Source: Enterococcus sp. 4G2_DIV0659 | GTDB lineage: Bacteria > Bacillota > Bacilli > Lactobacillales > Enterococcaceae | Length of the DNA stretch: 64,000 bases | Direction: 5' to 3' | NCBI RefSeq assembly: GCF_002140715.2 | Contig: NZ_NGLE02000001.1 | Location: 2,942,001 to 3,006,000, forward strand | In this document: positions 29,741 to 39,707 of the stretch, one piece after another | Numbering within the stretch: the first letter of the stretch is position 1 | Layout: each line of letters starts with the position of its first letter | Notes under the pieces: model-generated | Seen by the model: only the letters and a program-made list of their open reading frames with translations | Database searches by the model: none | What the model was told of the DNA's origin: nothing | Position numbers and translations under genes: made by a program

Positions 29741-30210
29741 AAGTTCCTCCTTATTATATAGGTAACAACGTTTAGCAAAATAAAACGTTACTTTTCCACA
29801 GTAGCTCATTTAATCAAGAGCAATAGAGGAGGCTTGTTCCACTCTAATAGCAAAGTTTATTTTGTCTGATAGTAGAGCTTATAAAGTGCAGATTGACTAT
29901 TTTATCTAATAGTTAGAGTAAGTACAAGCATTTTCCATTATAAAACTATTTCCTATTTTGTCCAGTAAATTGAATAAGTGATTCAATAGAATAAATCGTA
30001 ATATAGGTTACTACTAGAGTGATAAGTATACTTTCAGGGCATTAAAAATAAATCAGCTAAAGTTTTGTTACTTATAATGTTTATCTAAAAAAAGCGTATC
30101 TTGACATTGATCTTATTCAGGTACAAGGCTAAAGGCTATGTTCGTACGTATTCAAATTGAATGCTACGGTAGCTAGAGTAAAGAGCTTAGTAAATAAAAT
30201 TAGAAATAAA
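29741..30210. other. Non-coding stretch upstream of yerC
   Basis: About 470 bp with no plausible gene. I see AT-rich sequence with promoter-like words but no defined motif, riboswitch or repeat. Confidence 0.5.
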
Positions 30211-30257
30211 AGAAAACGTTCCGCCAATCATTGAATAATCAAGGCAGAACGTTTTCT
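30211..30257 (-). terminator. tyrS terminator
   Basis: AGAAAACGTTC.GCC and GGC.GAACGTTTTCT form a 14-bp stem with one mismatch, directly after the tyrS stop codon. Confidence 0.88.
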
Positions 30258-30272
30258 ACTATATCAATTTTT

Positions 30273-31541
30273 TTACTTAGAAAGTAATCTCACTAAAGTG
30301 TATTGTTTTTTTCCTTTTCTCACAATAATGAATTTTCCATCAAATGTATTCTCAGCAGTAACTACAAAGTCTACTTCTTTAATTCGATCTCCATTAATTG
30401 AAATCGCGCCATTTGAAATGTCTTCTCTAGCTTGTCGTTTAGAAGGCTCAATCCCCAATTCGATCAGCCAATCTACAAGATTTTGATCTAGTACATCAGT
30501 TTCGATAGTAGGCATATTTTTAAATCCTTCTTCAATTTGTTTTGATGTTAGATTTTTTACATTGCCTGAAAATAAAGCTTCTGAAATTGCGAGTGCATCG
30601 TTTAAATCTTCTTCACTGTGAACAAATGTTGTCATCTCAGCCGCTAATACTCGTTGTGCTTCCCGCAAATGAGGTTCTGTTTGGACTTTAACTTCTAGCG
30701 CATCGATTTCTTCTTTTGTTAAGAAAGTAAAGAATTTCAAGTATTTGATGACATCACGGTCATCTTGGTTTACCCAGAATTGGTAGAACTCGTAAGGCGT
30801 TGTTTTTTCTGGATCAAGCCAAACGGCACCACCAGCTGTTTTACCAAATTTTGTGCCATCTGCTTTTAGCATCAATGGAATGGTTAAACCAAAAGCCTTT
30901 GCATCTGCCCCTTCTTTTTTACGGATCAAGTCTAAACCTGCTGTGATATTCCCCCATTGATCAGCACCACCGATTTGCATGCGGACGTTGTTATTTTGGA
31001 ATAGGTGTAAAAAGTCCATTGATTGTAGGATTTGGTACGTGAATTCTGTAAATGAAATTCCTGTTTCTAAACGACTTGCTACAATATCTTTAGCCAGCAT
31101 TGTATTAATATTGAAAAATTTACCGAAATCTCTTAAGAAATCTAAAAGAGTAAGGTTGTGCGTCCAATCGTAGTTGTTGACAAGTGTTAATGTGTTGTCT
31201 GTATCAACCGCAAATAGTTTTTCCATTTGTCTTGTTAAAGAATCTACGTTATGTTGGACTGTTTCCATTGTTTGTAGTTGACGCTCTGTTGTACGTCCGC
31301 TTGGATCACCGATTGTTCCTGTTGCGCCACCGATTAAAATAAACGGGTGGTGTCCAAATGCTTGGAATCTTTTTAGCATCATAAAAGGGATTAAATGCCC
31401 GATATGCATACTATCTCCTGTAGGATCCACACCGCAGTATAGTGAAATGCTATTGGTTTCAACGTATTCACGTAACCCTTCGCTATCTGTTTGTTGGTTG
31501 ATGGCACCACGCCATTCTAATTCATCAATAATGTTTGTCAT
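30273..31541 (-). CDS. tyrS: Tyrosyl-tRNA synthetase
   Basis: 422-aa class I synthetase. It has the Rossmann motif 'DPTGDSMHIGHLIP' (HIGH-like), tyrosine-binding 'GGADQWGNITAG', the 'KFGKTAGGAVW' KMSKS-like loop, and a C-terminal S4 domain ('RQAREDISNGAISINGDRI'). It charges tRNA-Tyr in the cytoplasm. A Tyr T-box precedes it. It is divergent from the tyrosine decarboxylation genes, which deplete free tyrosine. Confidence 0.97.
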   Translation of the reverse strand: MTNIIDELEWRGAINQQTDSEGLREYVETNSISLYCGVDPTGDSMHIGHLIPFMMLKRFQAFGHHPFILIGGATGTIGDPSGRTTERQLQTMETVQHNVDSLTRQMEKLFAVDTDNTLTLVNNYDWTHNLTLLDFLRDFGKFFNINTMLAKDIVASRLETGISFTEFTYQILQSMDFLHLFQNNNVRMQIGGADQWGNITAGLDLIRKKEGADAKAFGLTIPLMLKADGTKFGKTAGGAVWLDPEKTTPYEFYQFWVNQDDRDVIKYLKFFTFLTKEEIDALEVKVQTEPHLREAQRVLAAEMTTFVHSEEDLNDALAISEALFSGNVKNLTSKQIEEGFKNMPTIETDVLDQNLVDWLIELGIEPSKRQAREDISNGAISINGDRIKEVDFVVTAENTFDGKFIIVRKGKKQYTLVRLLSK

Positions 31542-31560
31542 GTTGATTCATCCTTTCCTA

Positions 31561-31805
31561 TATAAATAAAAAACGCCCCATAGGCTATTAGCCTATGGGA
31601 CGAACTCCGCCGTGTTACCACCCAAATTGTATATGACAAAAGCATATACCTCTCAAATCTGTATCGTAGATAGACGCCTACTTACGGTAGGAAACTAAAA
31701 GTGTAATTCACAAAAAATGTATATGCCAACTCTCACTAAATGCTGACTCTCTGAAATAGGGACATTTTTGCTACTTCGCTTTATTAAAGTTTGATATGTG
31801 ATTTT
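31561..31805 (-). promoter_or_regulatory. Tyrosine T-box leader of tyrS
   Basis: Reading the minus strand, the leader has the T-box antiterminator sequence GGGTGGTAACACGG (31622-31609), a specifier region GAATTACAC containing the Tyr codon TAC, and a terminator (CCCATAGGC / GCCTATGGG, 31577-31599, followed by a T run). Uncharged tRNA-Tyr would stabilise the antiterminator and switch tyrS on. Confidence 0.93.
31568..31601 (-). terminator. T-box-controlled terminator of tyrS
   Basis: GTCCCATAGGC TAATA GCCTATGGGGC followed by GTTTTTT, just before tyrS. It competes with the T-box antiterminator. Confidence 0.92.
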
Positions 31806-31811
31806 GTAGCA

Positions 31812-31840
31812 ATTCTACGACAAATACGTCGACTTGTCAA
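31812..31840 (-). promoter_or_regulatory. tyrS promoter
   Basis: Minus strand TTGACA (31840-31835), 17-bp spacer, TAGAAT (31817-31812), immediately before the T-box leader. Confidence 0.85.
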
Positions 31841-31841
31841 A

Positions 31842-32179
31842 TTCTTCCTTTTTCCCTTTATTATTTTTAAATGAGGTATTTCTCAGATAAGTGCTTCTTT
31901 CTTTAATCTAGGTTTTTTGAACAGTGAAGGAGGGACATATGATTTCTGACAATTATCAATGAGCTCGTTACAAAAAGCTTTTATAGGCTATTTTTTTCAT
32001 ATAAACGCTTTAGCGTAGTAGAGCGTTGACGCGCTGTATAGAGTAGAAAAATGTTAAATAACGGGCTTTTTTTTTAATTCTCCTCTTTTTGACTTGAGGC
32101 ATAAAGGTACCTATACTTTGGGAGTGATTTCACATGTGGGAAACAAAAAATAAATTTAATCAGGAGGTCAAATAGAAAC
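31842..32179. other. Divergent region between tyrS and the tyrosine decarboxylation operon
   Basis: Besides the two promoters, it has a T-rich stretch (32067-32076) after an imperfect hairpin region at about 32005-32035, and a short dyad GTGA-TT-TCAC near the predicted tyrP transcription start. No gene is seen. Confidence 0.5.
32089..32117 (+). promoter_or_regulatory. tyrP-tdcA promoter
   Basis: TTGACT (32089-32094), 17-bp spacer, TATACT (32112-32117), giving a short leader before the AGGAGG of tyrP. Confidence 0.8.
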
Positions 32180-33586
32180 ATGAATAAGAAGTTGTCATTA
32201 TTTGGATTAATTGGAATTACCATGGCCTTTTTTGGAACGGTTCGTAGTGTTCCAACATTAGCATCAACCGGATGGGCGCAAATTTTTTATATGTTGATCG
32301 CAGCTTGCTGCTTTGCATTACCAATTGCTTTAATTTCAGCTGAGCTTTCAACTGGTTGGCCAGAAGAAGGTGGACCGCAAGTTTGGGTTCGTAATGCGTT
32401 TGGTGAAAAATGGGGTTTTGTTACGTCATGGTTATTATGGGTACAAATGTTTTTCGGAATGGTTATGGTTGCTTCTACTGTAGGAGTGTTATTGGGCTAC
32501 GTGATTGATCGTCCGGATTTAGGACACAATAACTTATTTATCTTTATTATGATATTGATTTCTTATTGGGGCATTACATTGCTGAATTTGAAATTTGATA
32601 TGGTAAAAATTGCAGGTGACTGGGGTGCGGTGATTGGTGTTTATATTCCATTTGTTGCTTTAGTCGTTTTAGGAATGATGTACATGGCAAAACATGGCAT
32701 CAACCAAGATAGTTACTTAGGTCATTTTGAAGCGAGCAAGTTATTACCTGATTTTAGTGATTTAGGTAGCTTGCCAACATTAACAGGGATTATCTTCATT
32801 TTTGCTGGTGTAGAAATTTCTTCTGTTCATGCCAACAATATTGATAATCCAAAACGGAATTATCCAATTGCGGTAATTGCATCAGTTTTATTATTAGTTG
32901 TGTTCAATTTAGTAGCTGGTTTGAGTGTAGCTGATAGTGTACCTGCTGGACAAATGGAACTTGCCAATATCACCCAACCATTTGTTATTATGACACAAGA
33001 CCTTGGGATTCCAGCGATTTTCAATAATATTGTTTCATTGATGATTTTAGTAGGTGTCCTAGTTCAATTGAGCGCTTGGGTTTTAGGTCCAAGTAAATCA
33101 ATGATTAAAGTGGCAGAAGAAGGGAACTTACCACCATTCTTCCAAAAGCGTAATTCAAAAGGTATTCCAATTGTTTTCGTTATGATTCAAGCAATCGTTA
33201 TTTCACTTGTTTCATTCTTATACGTAGTGGTTCCTGATATTAGCGCAGCATTTTTGATCATCACAATTACAACAACGATTCTTTATTGTGTGGTGTACTT
33301 ATTGATTTCACTTTCAGCAATCAAATTACGTTACACTATGCCTGATAAAGAGCGTCCATTTAGATTAGGTAGCAAAGGAAATGGCTTGATGTGGATCGTA
33401 TCAGGACTTGCCATCATTAGTGTGATTGTAACGATTTTGGTTAGTTTGATTCCGCCAACTTCTGTTCCAGCAAGCGGACACCTTGCATACATTATTTATC
33501 AAGTTGCAGCAACAGTTATTATGATCGGTATTGCACTGATTATTTATAAGAGAAAGAAACCAGAATGGAAAAAAGTAGAGAAGTAA
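32180..33586 (+). CDS. tyrP: Tyrosine/tyramine antiporter (APC superfamily)
   Basis: 468 aa with about 12 transmembrane helices. The N-terminal 'FGLIGITMAFFGTVRSVPTL' and 'AELSTGWPEEGGPQVWVRNA' resemble the GadC-like glutamate/GABA and tyrosine/tyramine antiporter group. It starts 8 nt after AGGAGG. Lying directly before tdcA, it is inferred to import tyrosine in exchange for tyramine, the step that with decarboxylation creates proton motive force. It ends in a basic tail typical of the group. Confidence 0.9.
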   Translation: MNKKLSLFGLIGITMAFFGTVRSVPTLASTGWAQIFYMLIAACCFALPIALISAELSTGWPEEGGPQVWVRNAFGEKWGFVTSWLLWVQMFFGMVMVASTVGVLLGYVIDRPDLGHNNLFIFIMILISYWGITLLNLKFDMVKIAGDWGAVIGVYIPFVALVVLGMMYMAKHGINQDSYLGHFEASKLLPDFSDLGSLPTLTGIIFIFAGVEISSVHANNIDNPKRNYPIAVIASVLLLVVFNLVAGLSVADSVPAGQMELANITQPFVIMTQDLGIPAIFNNIVSLMILVGVLVQLSAWVLGPSKSMIKVAEEGNLPPFFQKRNSKGIPIVFVMIQAIVISLVSFLYVVVPDISAAFLIITITTTILYCVVYLLISLSAIKLRYTMPDKERPFRLGSKGNGLMWIVSGLAIISVIVTILVSLIPPTSVPASGHLAYIIYQVAATVIMIGIALIIYKRKKPEWKKVEK

Positions 33587-33643
33587 AAAATAGATGAGCT
33601 CTATTTACTATGATTAATAATGAAAACATTGGAGGAAAATATC

Positions 33644-35497
33644 ATGAAAAATTTCAATACAGACGATACTAATTTAAAAGCATTATTTATAGGAGATAAA
33701 GGTGAAAACGTTGATTTATTCAAAGAACTATTAAACAAAATGATCGATGAACATGTTGGTTGGAGACAAAATTACATGCCACAAGATTTACCAGTGATTT
33801 CACCGCAAGATAGAAGTTCTAAAAGTTTCCAAGAAACAGCAGACAATATGAGAAGTGTTTTCAATGTTTTATCTTCACGTTTACGCACTGAATCACTTCC
33901 ATGGCACTCAGCAGGCCGTTTCTGGGGGCATATGAACGCCGAAACATTAATGCCGTCAATTATTGCCTATACAACTGCAATGCTTTGGAACGGTAATAAC
34001 GTGGCTTATGAGTCATCACCAGCAACTTCACAAATGGAAGAAGAAGTTGGGATGGAATTTGCGACATTGATGGGTTATGAAGATGGTTGGGGACACATCG
34101 CAGCGGATGGATCGATCGCTAACTTAGAAGGTCTATGGTATGCCCGTAACATGAAATCATTGCCGTTTGCTATTCAAGCAGTTGTGCCAGAAATGGTTGC
34201 AGGTAAATCAGAGTGGGAATTATTAAATATGTCTACAACAGAAGTCTTGGACATCTTAGACCAAGTACAAGATAAAATGGATGAGATCAAAGCACATTCA
34301 GCTCGTAGCGGCAAAAACTTAGACAAATTAGGAAAATGGATTGTTCCTCAAACAAAGCACTATTCATGGTTAAAAGCGGCGGATATCATTGGTATTGGTT
34401 TAGATCAAGTTATCGCTGGTGAAGTAAACAGTGAATACCGTATGGATATTGATAAATTAGAAACACAAATTCGTGAATTAGCTGCACAAGGTGTTCCAAC
34501 ATTAGGTGTTGTGGGTGTCGTTGGTTCAACAGAAGAAGGACAAGTTGACCGTATCGATCAAATCATTGCTTTACGTGATAAATTAGCCAAAGAAGGGATT
34601 TATTTCTACGTACATGTGGATGCAGCTTACGGCGGTTACGGACGTTCAATTTTCTTAGACGAAAACGATCAATTTATCGAATGGGATAAAATTGAAGAAA
34701 CCTATGCCAAACATAACATCTTCCAAGAAAAAAATGATTGGTTAACAAGAGAAGTGTACGATTCTTTCAAAGCAATTGAACAAGCTGAATCAGTAACCAT
34801 TGATCCCCATAAAATGGGTTATATCCCTTATTCTGCTGGTGGTGTTGTAATCAAAGATATTCGTATGCGTGACGTAATTTCTTACTTTGCAACTTATGTA
34901 TTTGAAAAAGGTGCGGATATTCCAGCCTTATTAGGTGCTTATATTCTGGAAGGATCTAAAGCCGGAGCAACAGCTGCAGCTGTTTGGACTGCACATAAAG
35001 TATTGCCATTAAACGTAACAGGTTACGGTAAATTAATGGGTGCAAGTATTGAAGGAGCGTATCATTTCTATCACTTTATCGATGGCTTAGAATTTAAAGT
35101 TGGCGATAAAACAATCGAAATGCATGCTTTAACAAAACCTGATTTTAATATGGTAGATTACGTGTTTAATGAAAAAGGCAATACAGATCTTGTGAAAATG
35201 AACAAATTAAACCATGATTTTTATGACTATGCGTCTTATGCAAAAGGTGGATTATATACCAACGAATTCATCACATCACATACAGATTTTGCTATTGAAG
35301 AATATGGTCACAGTCCATTTGAATTTGTAAATAGCTTAGGATTTTCTCGCGCTGAGTGGGAACGTGCAGATAAAGTAACCATCTTACGTGCTGCAGGGAT
35401 GTCACCGTATATGAACGATAAAGAAGTGTTTGATGAATATGCAGAAAAAATCAAACAAGCGATCCAAGAAAAACTAGAAGCAATTTACGCTGAGTAA
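33644..35497 (+). CDS. tdcA: Tyrosine decarboxylase (PLP-dependent)
   Basis: 617-aa group II decarboxylase of usual family length (about 620). The PLP lysine lies in '[17 protein letters not shown]'; the PLP-phosphate and ring contacts include '[14 protein letters not shown]'. '[19 protein letters not shown]' and '[20 protein letters not shown]' are typical of bacterial TDC. The start at 33644 has TTGGAGG 8 nt upstream; the longer frame to 33620 begins before this site. It converts tyrosine to tyramine and CO2, consuming a cytoplasmic proton. 57 nt separate it from tyrP. Confidence 0.97.
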   Translation: MKNFNTDDTNLKALFIGDKGENVDLFKELLNKMIDEHVGWRQNYMPQDLPVISPQDRSSKSFQETADNMRSVFNVLSSRLRTESLPWHSAGRFWGHMNAETLMPSIIAYTTAMLWNGNNVAYESSPATSQMEEEVGMEFATLMGYEDGWGHIAADGSIANLEGLWYARNMKSLPFAIQAVVPEMVAGKSEWELLNMSTTEVLDILDQVQDKMDEIKAHSARSGKNLDKLGKWIVPQTKHYSWLKAADIIGIGLDQVIAGEVNSEYRMDIDKLETQIRELAAQGVPTLGVVGVVGSTEEGQVDRIDQIIALRDKLAKEGIYFYVHVDAAYGGYGRSIFLDENDQFIEWDKIEETYAKHNIFQEKNDWLTREVYDSFKAIEQAESVTIDPHKMGYIPYSAGGVVIKDIRMRDVISYFATYVFEKGADIPALLGAYILEGSKAGATAAAVWTAHKVLPLNVTGYGKLMGASIEGAYHFYHFIDGLEFKVGDKTIEMHALTKPDFNMVDYVFNEKGNTDLVKMNKLNHDFYDYASYAKGGLYTNEFITSHTDFAIEEYGHSPFEFVNSLGFSRAEWERADKVTILRAAGMSPYMNDKEVFDEYAEKIKQAIQEKLEAIYAE

Positions 35498-35605
35498 TAG
35501 AAACGTATGGTTAAAACAAGTGCACATGTAAAGATGGGCGAATGATTAAGGAGAAAAAGGTCTTGATAAAGTACTTCTTTCTATGCACGAGTTGATCACT
35601 GCGGG

Positions 35606-35636
35606 TGTGGTAAAGCAATCACCGAGCTTTGCCACA
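35606..35636 (+). other. Hairpin between tdcA and nhaC
   Basis: TGTGGTAAAGC (35606-35616) and GCTTTGCCACA (35626-35636) form an 11-bp stem with one G-U pair. There is no strong T run after it, so it may be an attenuator or processing site in the 238-nt gap. Confidence 0.6.
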
Positions 35637-35735
35637 GCTGCAGATTTTCTATAAAAATAAATAAGAGAAATGAACGGATGGATGACACATGTTGCTTCTA
35701 CTTCAAATTCTCTATAAAAATGTGAGGAACAATGT

Positions 35736-37100
35736 ATGAAAACATATCAAGTGAGTTTTAACGAAGCAGTTTTTTTATTAATAACATTACTGTTGATGAT
35801 TGGTACCAGTATTATCGGTTTTAGTATTCCAGCTCATGTTGCTCTATTGATTGCCGTTGGTTATTTACTTTTGTTTGCGGTATATAAAAAGTTTTCTTGG
35901 GATTTTATTCATGATGGGCTTGTTGAAGGGATTTCTTCGGGCATTATTCCGATAGTGATTTTTATTTTGATTGGTGCGTTGATTAGTGTGTGGATCGCTG
36001 GTGGAACAATCCCGACAATTATGGTTTTGGGGTTTTCATTCCTATCAGTAAAGTTTTTTGTACCGACTGTTTTTATTGTTTGCGGTATCGTAGGTGGTGC
36101 TGTAGGCAGTTCATTTACCACGATTTCAACAATCGGAATTGCATTTTTAGGAATGGGAAGTTTGATTGGCGTTGATCCTGCATTAACAACAGGAGCAATT
36201 GTTTCTGGGGCATTTTTAGGCAATTCGATTTCGCCTCTTTCAGATACCGTTAATTTAGCTGCCGCAATTTCAGAAGTCGATTTATTTGATCATTTGAAAC
36301 ATACATATAAAACAGCCCTTCCAGCAGCTATCCTTTCGTTTGGCTATTTTTTAGTCATGGGATTTCATTATGACGGCGCTTTGAATAGTACAAGTATTCA
36401 TGATATCGTAAATACATTAAATAACAATTTTACGATTTCTTTTGTTGAGCTAATTCCTTTAGCGATCTTGTTTGTATGTGCGTGGAAGAAAATTCCTGCT
36501 ATCCCGACATTATTATTGAGTATTTGCACATCACTTGTTTTGATGGTCTTTACAAGTGCCCATTTCTCATTTGTTAAAACGGCTGATATGATTCAAAATG
36601 GATTTGTTTCTCATACAGGGAATACACAAGTGGATGAATTGCTTTCTAGAGGTGGAATTCAAAGCATGATGTGGTCGATATCATTGATCATTCTTGCTTT
36701 AGCATTAGGTGGATTATTAGTAAAAATGGAAATTATCGATTGCGTGCTATACCGCTTTGAAACAGCGATCAATTCTCGGCAAAAGCTGATTTTTATAACG
36801 ATGATGAGTTCGATTGGAATTAATTTGTTGATTGGTGAGCAGTATCTTTCAATTATTTTACCTGGAAAATCGTTTATTACTAAGTTTAAAGAAAAACAGG
36901 TACCACTAACCTTGTTATCGAGAGGATTGAATGATGCTGGCTCTGTTGTAAATCCTTTGATTCCTTGGGGGGTGAGTGGGGTCTTTATTTCAGGGACTTT
37001 AGGGATTGCCACTGTCAGTTACCTACCTTATGCAGTATTTTGTTACATCTTACCACTATTCTCCTTTTTACTTACGGTTTTTAGTAAAAAGGAGAAATAA
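35736..37100 (+). CDS. nhaC: Na+/H+ antiporter NhaC
   Basis: 454 aa with 11-12 membrane helices. NhaC-type regions 'GAIVSGAFLGNSISPLSDTV' and 'LNDAGSVVNPLIPWGVSGVF' are present. A TGAGGAAC site precedes ATG 35736. An nhaC gene accompanies tyrosine decarboxylase clusters in enterococci and lactobacilli, and it is expected to help ion balance during acid stress. Confidence 0.93.
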   Translation: MKTYQVSFNEAVFLLITLLLMIGTSIIGFSIPAHVALLIAVGYLLLFAVYKKFSWDFIHDGLVEGISSGIIPIVIFILIGALISVWIAGGTIPTIMVLGFSFLSVKFFVPTVFIVCGIVGGAVGSSFTTISTIGIAFLGMGSLIGVDPALTTGAIVSGAFLGNSISPLSDTVNLAAAISEVDLFDHLKHTYKTALPAAILSFGYFLVMGFHYDGALNSTSIHDIVNTLNNNFTISFVELIPLAILFVCAWKKIPAIPTLLLSICTSLVLMVFTSAHFSFVKTADMIQNGFVSHTGNTQVDELLSRGGIQSMMWSISLIILALALGGLLVKMEIIDCVLYRFETAINSRQKLIFITMMSSIGINLLIGEQYLSIILPGKSFITKFKEKQVPLTLLSRGLNDAGSVVNPLIPWGVSGVFISGTLGIATVSYLPYAVFCYILPLFSFLLTVFSKKEK

Positions 37101-37150
37101 AGCAATAGGCCAAATAGACTGTGTAGTTGCTTCTTAAAAAGTAAAATAGA

Positions 37151-37190
37151 AAAAGAACGCTTGGATGTTAATCCAGACGTTCTTTTTTCA
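37151..37190. terminator. Bidirectional terminator after nhaC
   Basis: AAAGAACG.TTGGAT and ATCCAG.CGTTCTTTTTT form a stem between converging genes. Confidence 0.9.
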
Positions 37191-38223
37191 TTTTAATTGC
37201 AGGTATTTTTTTGAGTGGTTGGATCGGTTTTACTTTTAAGATATCTAAAAAGAAGGTGAAAATTGGAATACCAACGATCAATCCCCAAACCCCAAATAAG
37301 CGTTCACTGATCAATAAAATAACAAAGGTATAAAAGATGGGCAGATCCGTTTTACTTGACATAAATTTCGGATTTAATACATAAGACTCGAACAAATGAA
37401 CGACAATAATTACCAGCAAAATATAGATTACGTCATTGATTCCTCCTTGAGAATAGGCAATGAAACTTAAAGGAATACAGGAAATAATTACTCCTGCGAC
37501 AGGAATCAAACTTAAAATAAAAATCATGATTGCCAAACTAGGCAATTGGGAAAAACCAATTAGTGCCAAACAAAGCGTGGTAATCCCCGTATTAACGACT
37601 GCAATAAAAAATTGAGCTTCCATTACGACACCAAACGTATTGACAAATTTATCCGCAAAAAAATAAATATCTTGGAAGAACCAATCAAAGTCGCTTTTTA
37701 AAAATAACTTAGAAAATTCGGCCATTTGCTTTTTCTCAATCATGAAAAAGAAACTCAAAATAAAAGAAAGAACAAAGGAAAGTCCTAGAGAACCAATATC
37801 TTGAATATAACGCAAAATTAAACTTGCCCCATTTTGAATTTGTGCCATTAAATTTGATTTTTCTATATAACTATTAATGATTGTTAGTAATTGATTATGA
37901 TCATCGGTTGGATTTTGGTAAAAACGAACGACAGATGTATACATTTGTACCGATTGATGTATCAACACAGGGACATATTTCGTAATGGCTAGATAAATCA
38001 AGAAAACAATCAAGGAATAGGTAACCACAACAAGTATGAACGATGGAATCTTAGCAAATCGCTGAATAAATTTTACGAAATGCAGAGCTAAAAAGGTAAA
38101 AATAAATGTTAATAGAATCATTGTTATCATGCTTCTAGCTAGATATAAAACGAGAATGATCGAAGCTAAAACAAAAAATCGTCTTAGACGCTCATTTTGG
38201 AGAAATTTTTCATAGATAGTCAC
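37168..38223 (-). CDS. AI-2E family transporter (PerM/YdiK-type exporter)
   Basis: 351 aa with seven or eight membrane helices: an N-terminal pair, a central amphipathic region, and a C-terminal block 'LSLIPVAGVIISCIPLSFIA' and 'FGVWGLIVGIPIFTFFLDIL' typical of the family. It starts with GTG at 38223, AGGAGT 7 nt upstream. The family contains the AI-2 exporter TqsA and Na+/H+ antiporters; the substrate here is open. The gene ends inside the terminator it shares with nhaC. Confidence 0.88.
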   Translation of the reverse strand: MTIYEKFLQNERLRRFFVLASIILVLYLARSMITMILLTFIFTFLALHFVKFIQRFAKIPSFILVVVTYSLIVFLIYLAITKYVPVLIHQSVQMYTSVVRFYQNPTDDHNQLLTIINSYIEKSNLMAQIQNGASLILRYIQDIGSLGLSFVLSFILSFFFMIEKKQMAEFSKLFLKSDFDWFFQDIYFFADKFVNTFGVVMEAQFFIAVVNTGITTLCLALIGFSQLPSLAIMIFILSLIPVAGVIISCIPLSFIAYSQGGINDVIYILLVIIVVHLFESYVLNPKFMSSKTDLPIFYTFVILLISERLFGVWGLIVGIPIFTFFLDILKVKPIQPLKKIPAIKMKKERLD

Positions 38224-38514
38224 TTACAACACTCCTAACAGCTAATAATCTAAATTTTTTTGGTGAGATTTCCTATGCGCTATAAATAAATATAGCATTA
38301 AGAATTTTGGTGAAAAAAACTTGTAAGATAACTATAAGCCTTTTTTCTTTTTTTAGGTAGTCAACTCACCTTAATCTGTAAAAAAATTAATTTAAGAAGG
38401 CATAAATTAGGTCGTGTCTTTCTTTGGTTTCAGTTTATTTATTTTTTTATTTTATTTTGATGTTTACGTCTCTTATAGTTAGAATTTTTATTGTAAAACG
38501 AGGAGGTTTTAGTG

Positions 38515-38603
38515 GTGATAAGGAAAAAACTGTTTTTTTATTATGTTCTGCAATGTTATATTTATCTTCTTGTAGTGCTAATAAAAGGGAAAGGGAACAA
38601 TGA
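38515..38603 (+). pseudogene. Frameshifted lipoprotein signal remnant
   Basis: AGGAGG (38501-38506) lies 8 nt before GTG 38515, an excellent start. The frame as read gives 30 unremarkable residues. Adding one T to the T7 run at 38533-38539 would give 'MIRKKLFFLLCSAMLYLSSC', a convincing lipoprotein signal with lipobox LSSC, which stops after a further eight residues. It is therefore a remnant or an interrupted gene. Confidence 0.5.
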
Positions 38604-38918
38604 ATGATTTTAGTGAGTATATTTTACCGTTTTGGGAATCGGAGGTAGAGCAAGTTGAAGTTGGTAGAGTGGCAAAATCATTTCAACTTTATCTTATAGA
38701 CTAAAAAATATTTATCACATTAATTTTATCGTTAAACATTAAAATGTGGATAGGACTTTAAAGTAAATGGGGTCAGATAAAGAAATAGGTGGATGATATC
38801 CGAAGGGGGCATTTGGTATTCTGAAGTAGTTGAAAAAACAAAGAACTTTTGTGTTTTATTGATCAAATAACAAAAAGTCTAAATATCATTGACAATCTTT
38901 TAAATAAATGATAGTTTT

Positions 38919-38949
38919 AAAAGTGAATTGTGTTCACTTTTGTTTTTTT
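38919..38949. terminator. Terminator downstream of the TetR gene
   Basis: AAAAGTGAA TTGTG TTCACTTTT with flanking A and T runs forms a 9-bp perfect stem usable in both directions. Confidence 0.85.
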
Positions 38950-38972
38950 AGCTAATTATGTGATCAAATTCA

Positions 38973-39548
38973 CTATGTGATCAACTGCTCAATAATTGAG
39001 ATTAGTTGTTCTTTATTCAAGACAGAGCAACTGTTTTTACCAAAATTATTATTATTCAAGACATGTCCATTTAATAAATCCGCCACTGCAATTGAAATAG
39101 TCCATAAATGCAGATTTTCTTTTTGGTCATGCAATGTTAATAGCTGCTGATAAATAGTTTTTACATATAAATCAAAAGCTTCTGACATTGCTCGTTCGTC
39201 ATGAACGTCCAAAGAATAATGGGCAGAAAAATATTTTTGAATAAATGGATCATTTCCATAAATCGATACTCGTTCGACCATGTGGACACTAAATTCATAT
39301 GGTGTTTGAATCCTTGGTAACGTACGGGCGGACTCTAGCATAAAGTTAGTGGTTGCATCATACCAAAGTTCTAAAAGAAGATCTTCTTTTCGTTTCCAAT
39401 GCTTGTAAAAAGATCCTACAGCATAACCTGCGGATTTAGTAATATCTGAAATACTAGTTTCGTCAAAGTTTTTTTCAACAAATAATAAACTAGCAGCTTC
39501 TTTTATCTTGTTTTTTGTTAATTCGGATTTTTTCTGCTGTTTAACCAT
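38973..39548 (-). CDS. TetR/AcrR family regulator
   Basis: 191 aa. N-terminal helix-turn-helix 'TSISDITKSAGYAVGSFYKHW' (about residues 27-47) with a basic lead-in 'KKSELTKNKIKEAASLLFVEK'; the C-terminal two thirds is the helical ligand/dimer domain. CGAGGAG precedes the ATG. It is divergent from the flavin oxidoreductase gene at 39708, and a 10-bp inverted repeat in between is a likely operator. Confidence 0.9.
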   Translation of the reverse strand: MVKQQKKSELTKNKIKEAASLLFVEKNFDETSISDITKSAGYAVGSFYKHWKRKEDLLLELWYDATTNFMLESARTLPRIQTPYEFSVHMVERVSIYGNDPFIQKYFSAHYSLDVHDERAMSEAFDLYVKTIYQQLLTLHDQKENLHLWTISIAVADLLNGHVLNNNNFGKNSCSVLNKEQLISIIEQLIT

Positions 39549-39646
39549 TGTTCTCCTCGTTTTCAGTAAAATAGTTGTGGTGATAACAGATTAAATTATA
39601 GCTTATTCGACGATACAATTCTATACACATATGTTTTTACGTAGAC

Positions 39647-39675
39647 TTAATTTTAGGTTGTTTCACTAAAATTAA
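39647..39675. promoter_or_regulatory. Inverted repeat, probable TetR-family operator
   Basis: TTAATTTTAG (39647-39656) and CTAAAATTAA (39666-39675) are perfect 10-bp arms with a 9-nt spacer, located 33 bp before the flavoenzyme start in the divergent region. The symmetry and location suit an operator; it is AT-rich, so chance symmetry is possible. Confidence 0.5.
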
Positions 39676-39707
39676 TCAATAATTATTTTATCAGGAGGCG
39701 TAATAAA

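Larger units (their letters stand above)
38224..38972. other. Mostly non-coding region with gene debris
   Basis: About 750 bp between two leftward genes. It contains the lipoprotein remnant at 38515-38603, a possible 34-codon frame at 38600-38704 (AAAGGGAA before ATG; acidic, no known family), and the terminator at 38919-38949. The rest looks like decayed sequence. Confidence 0.6.
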
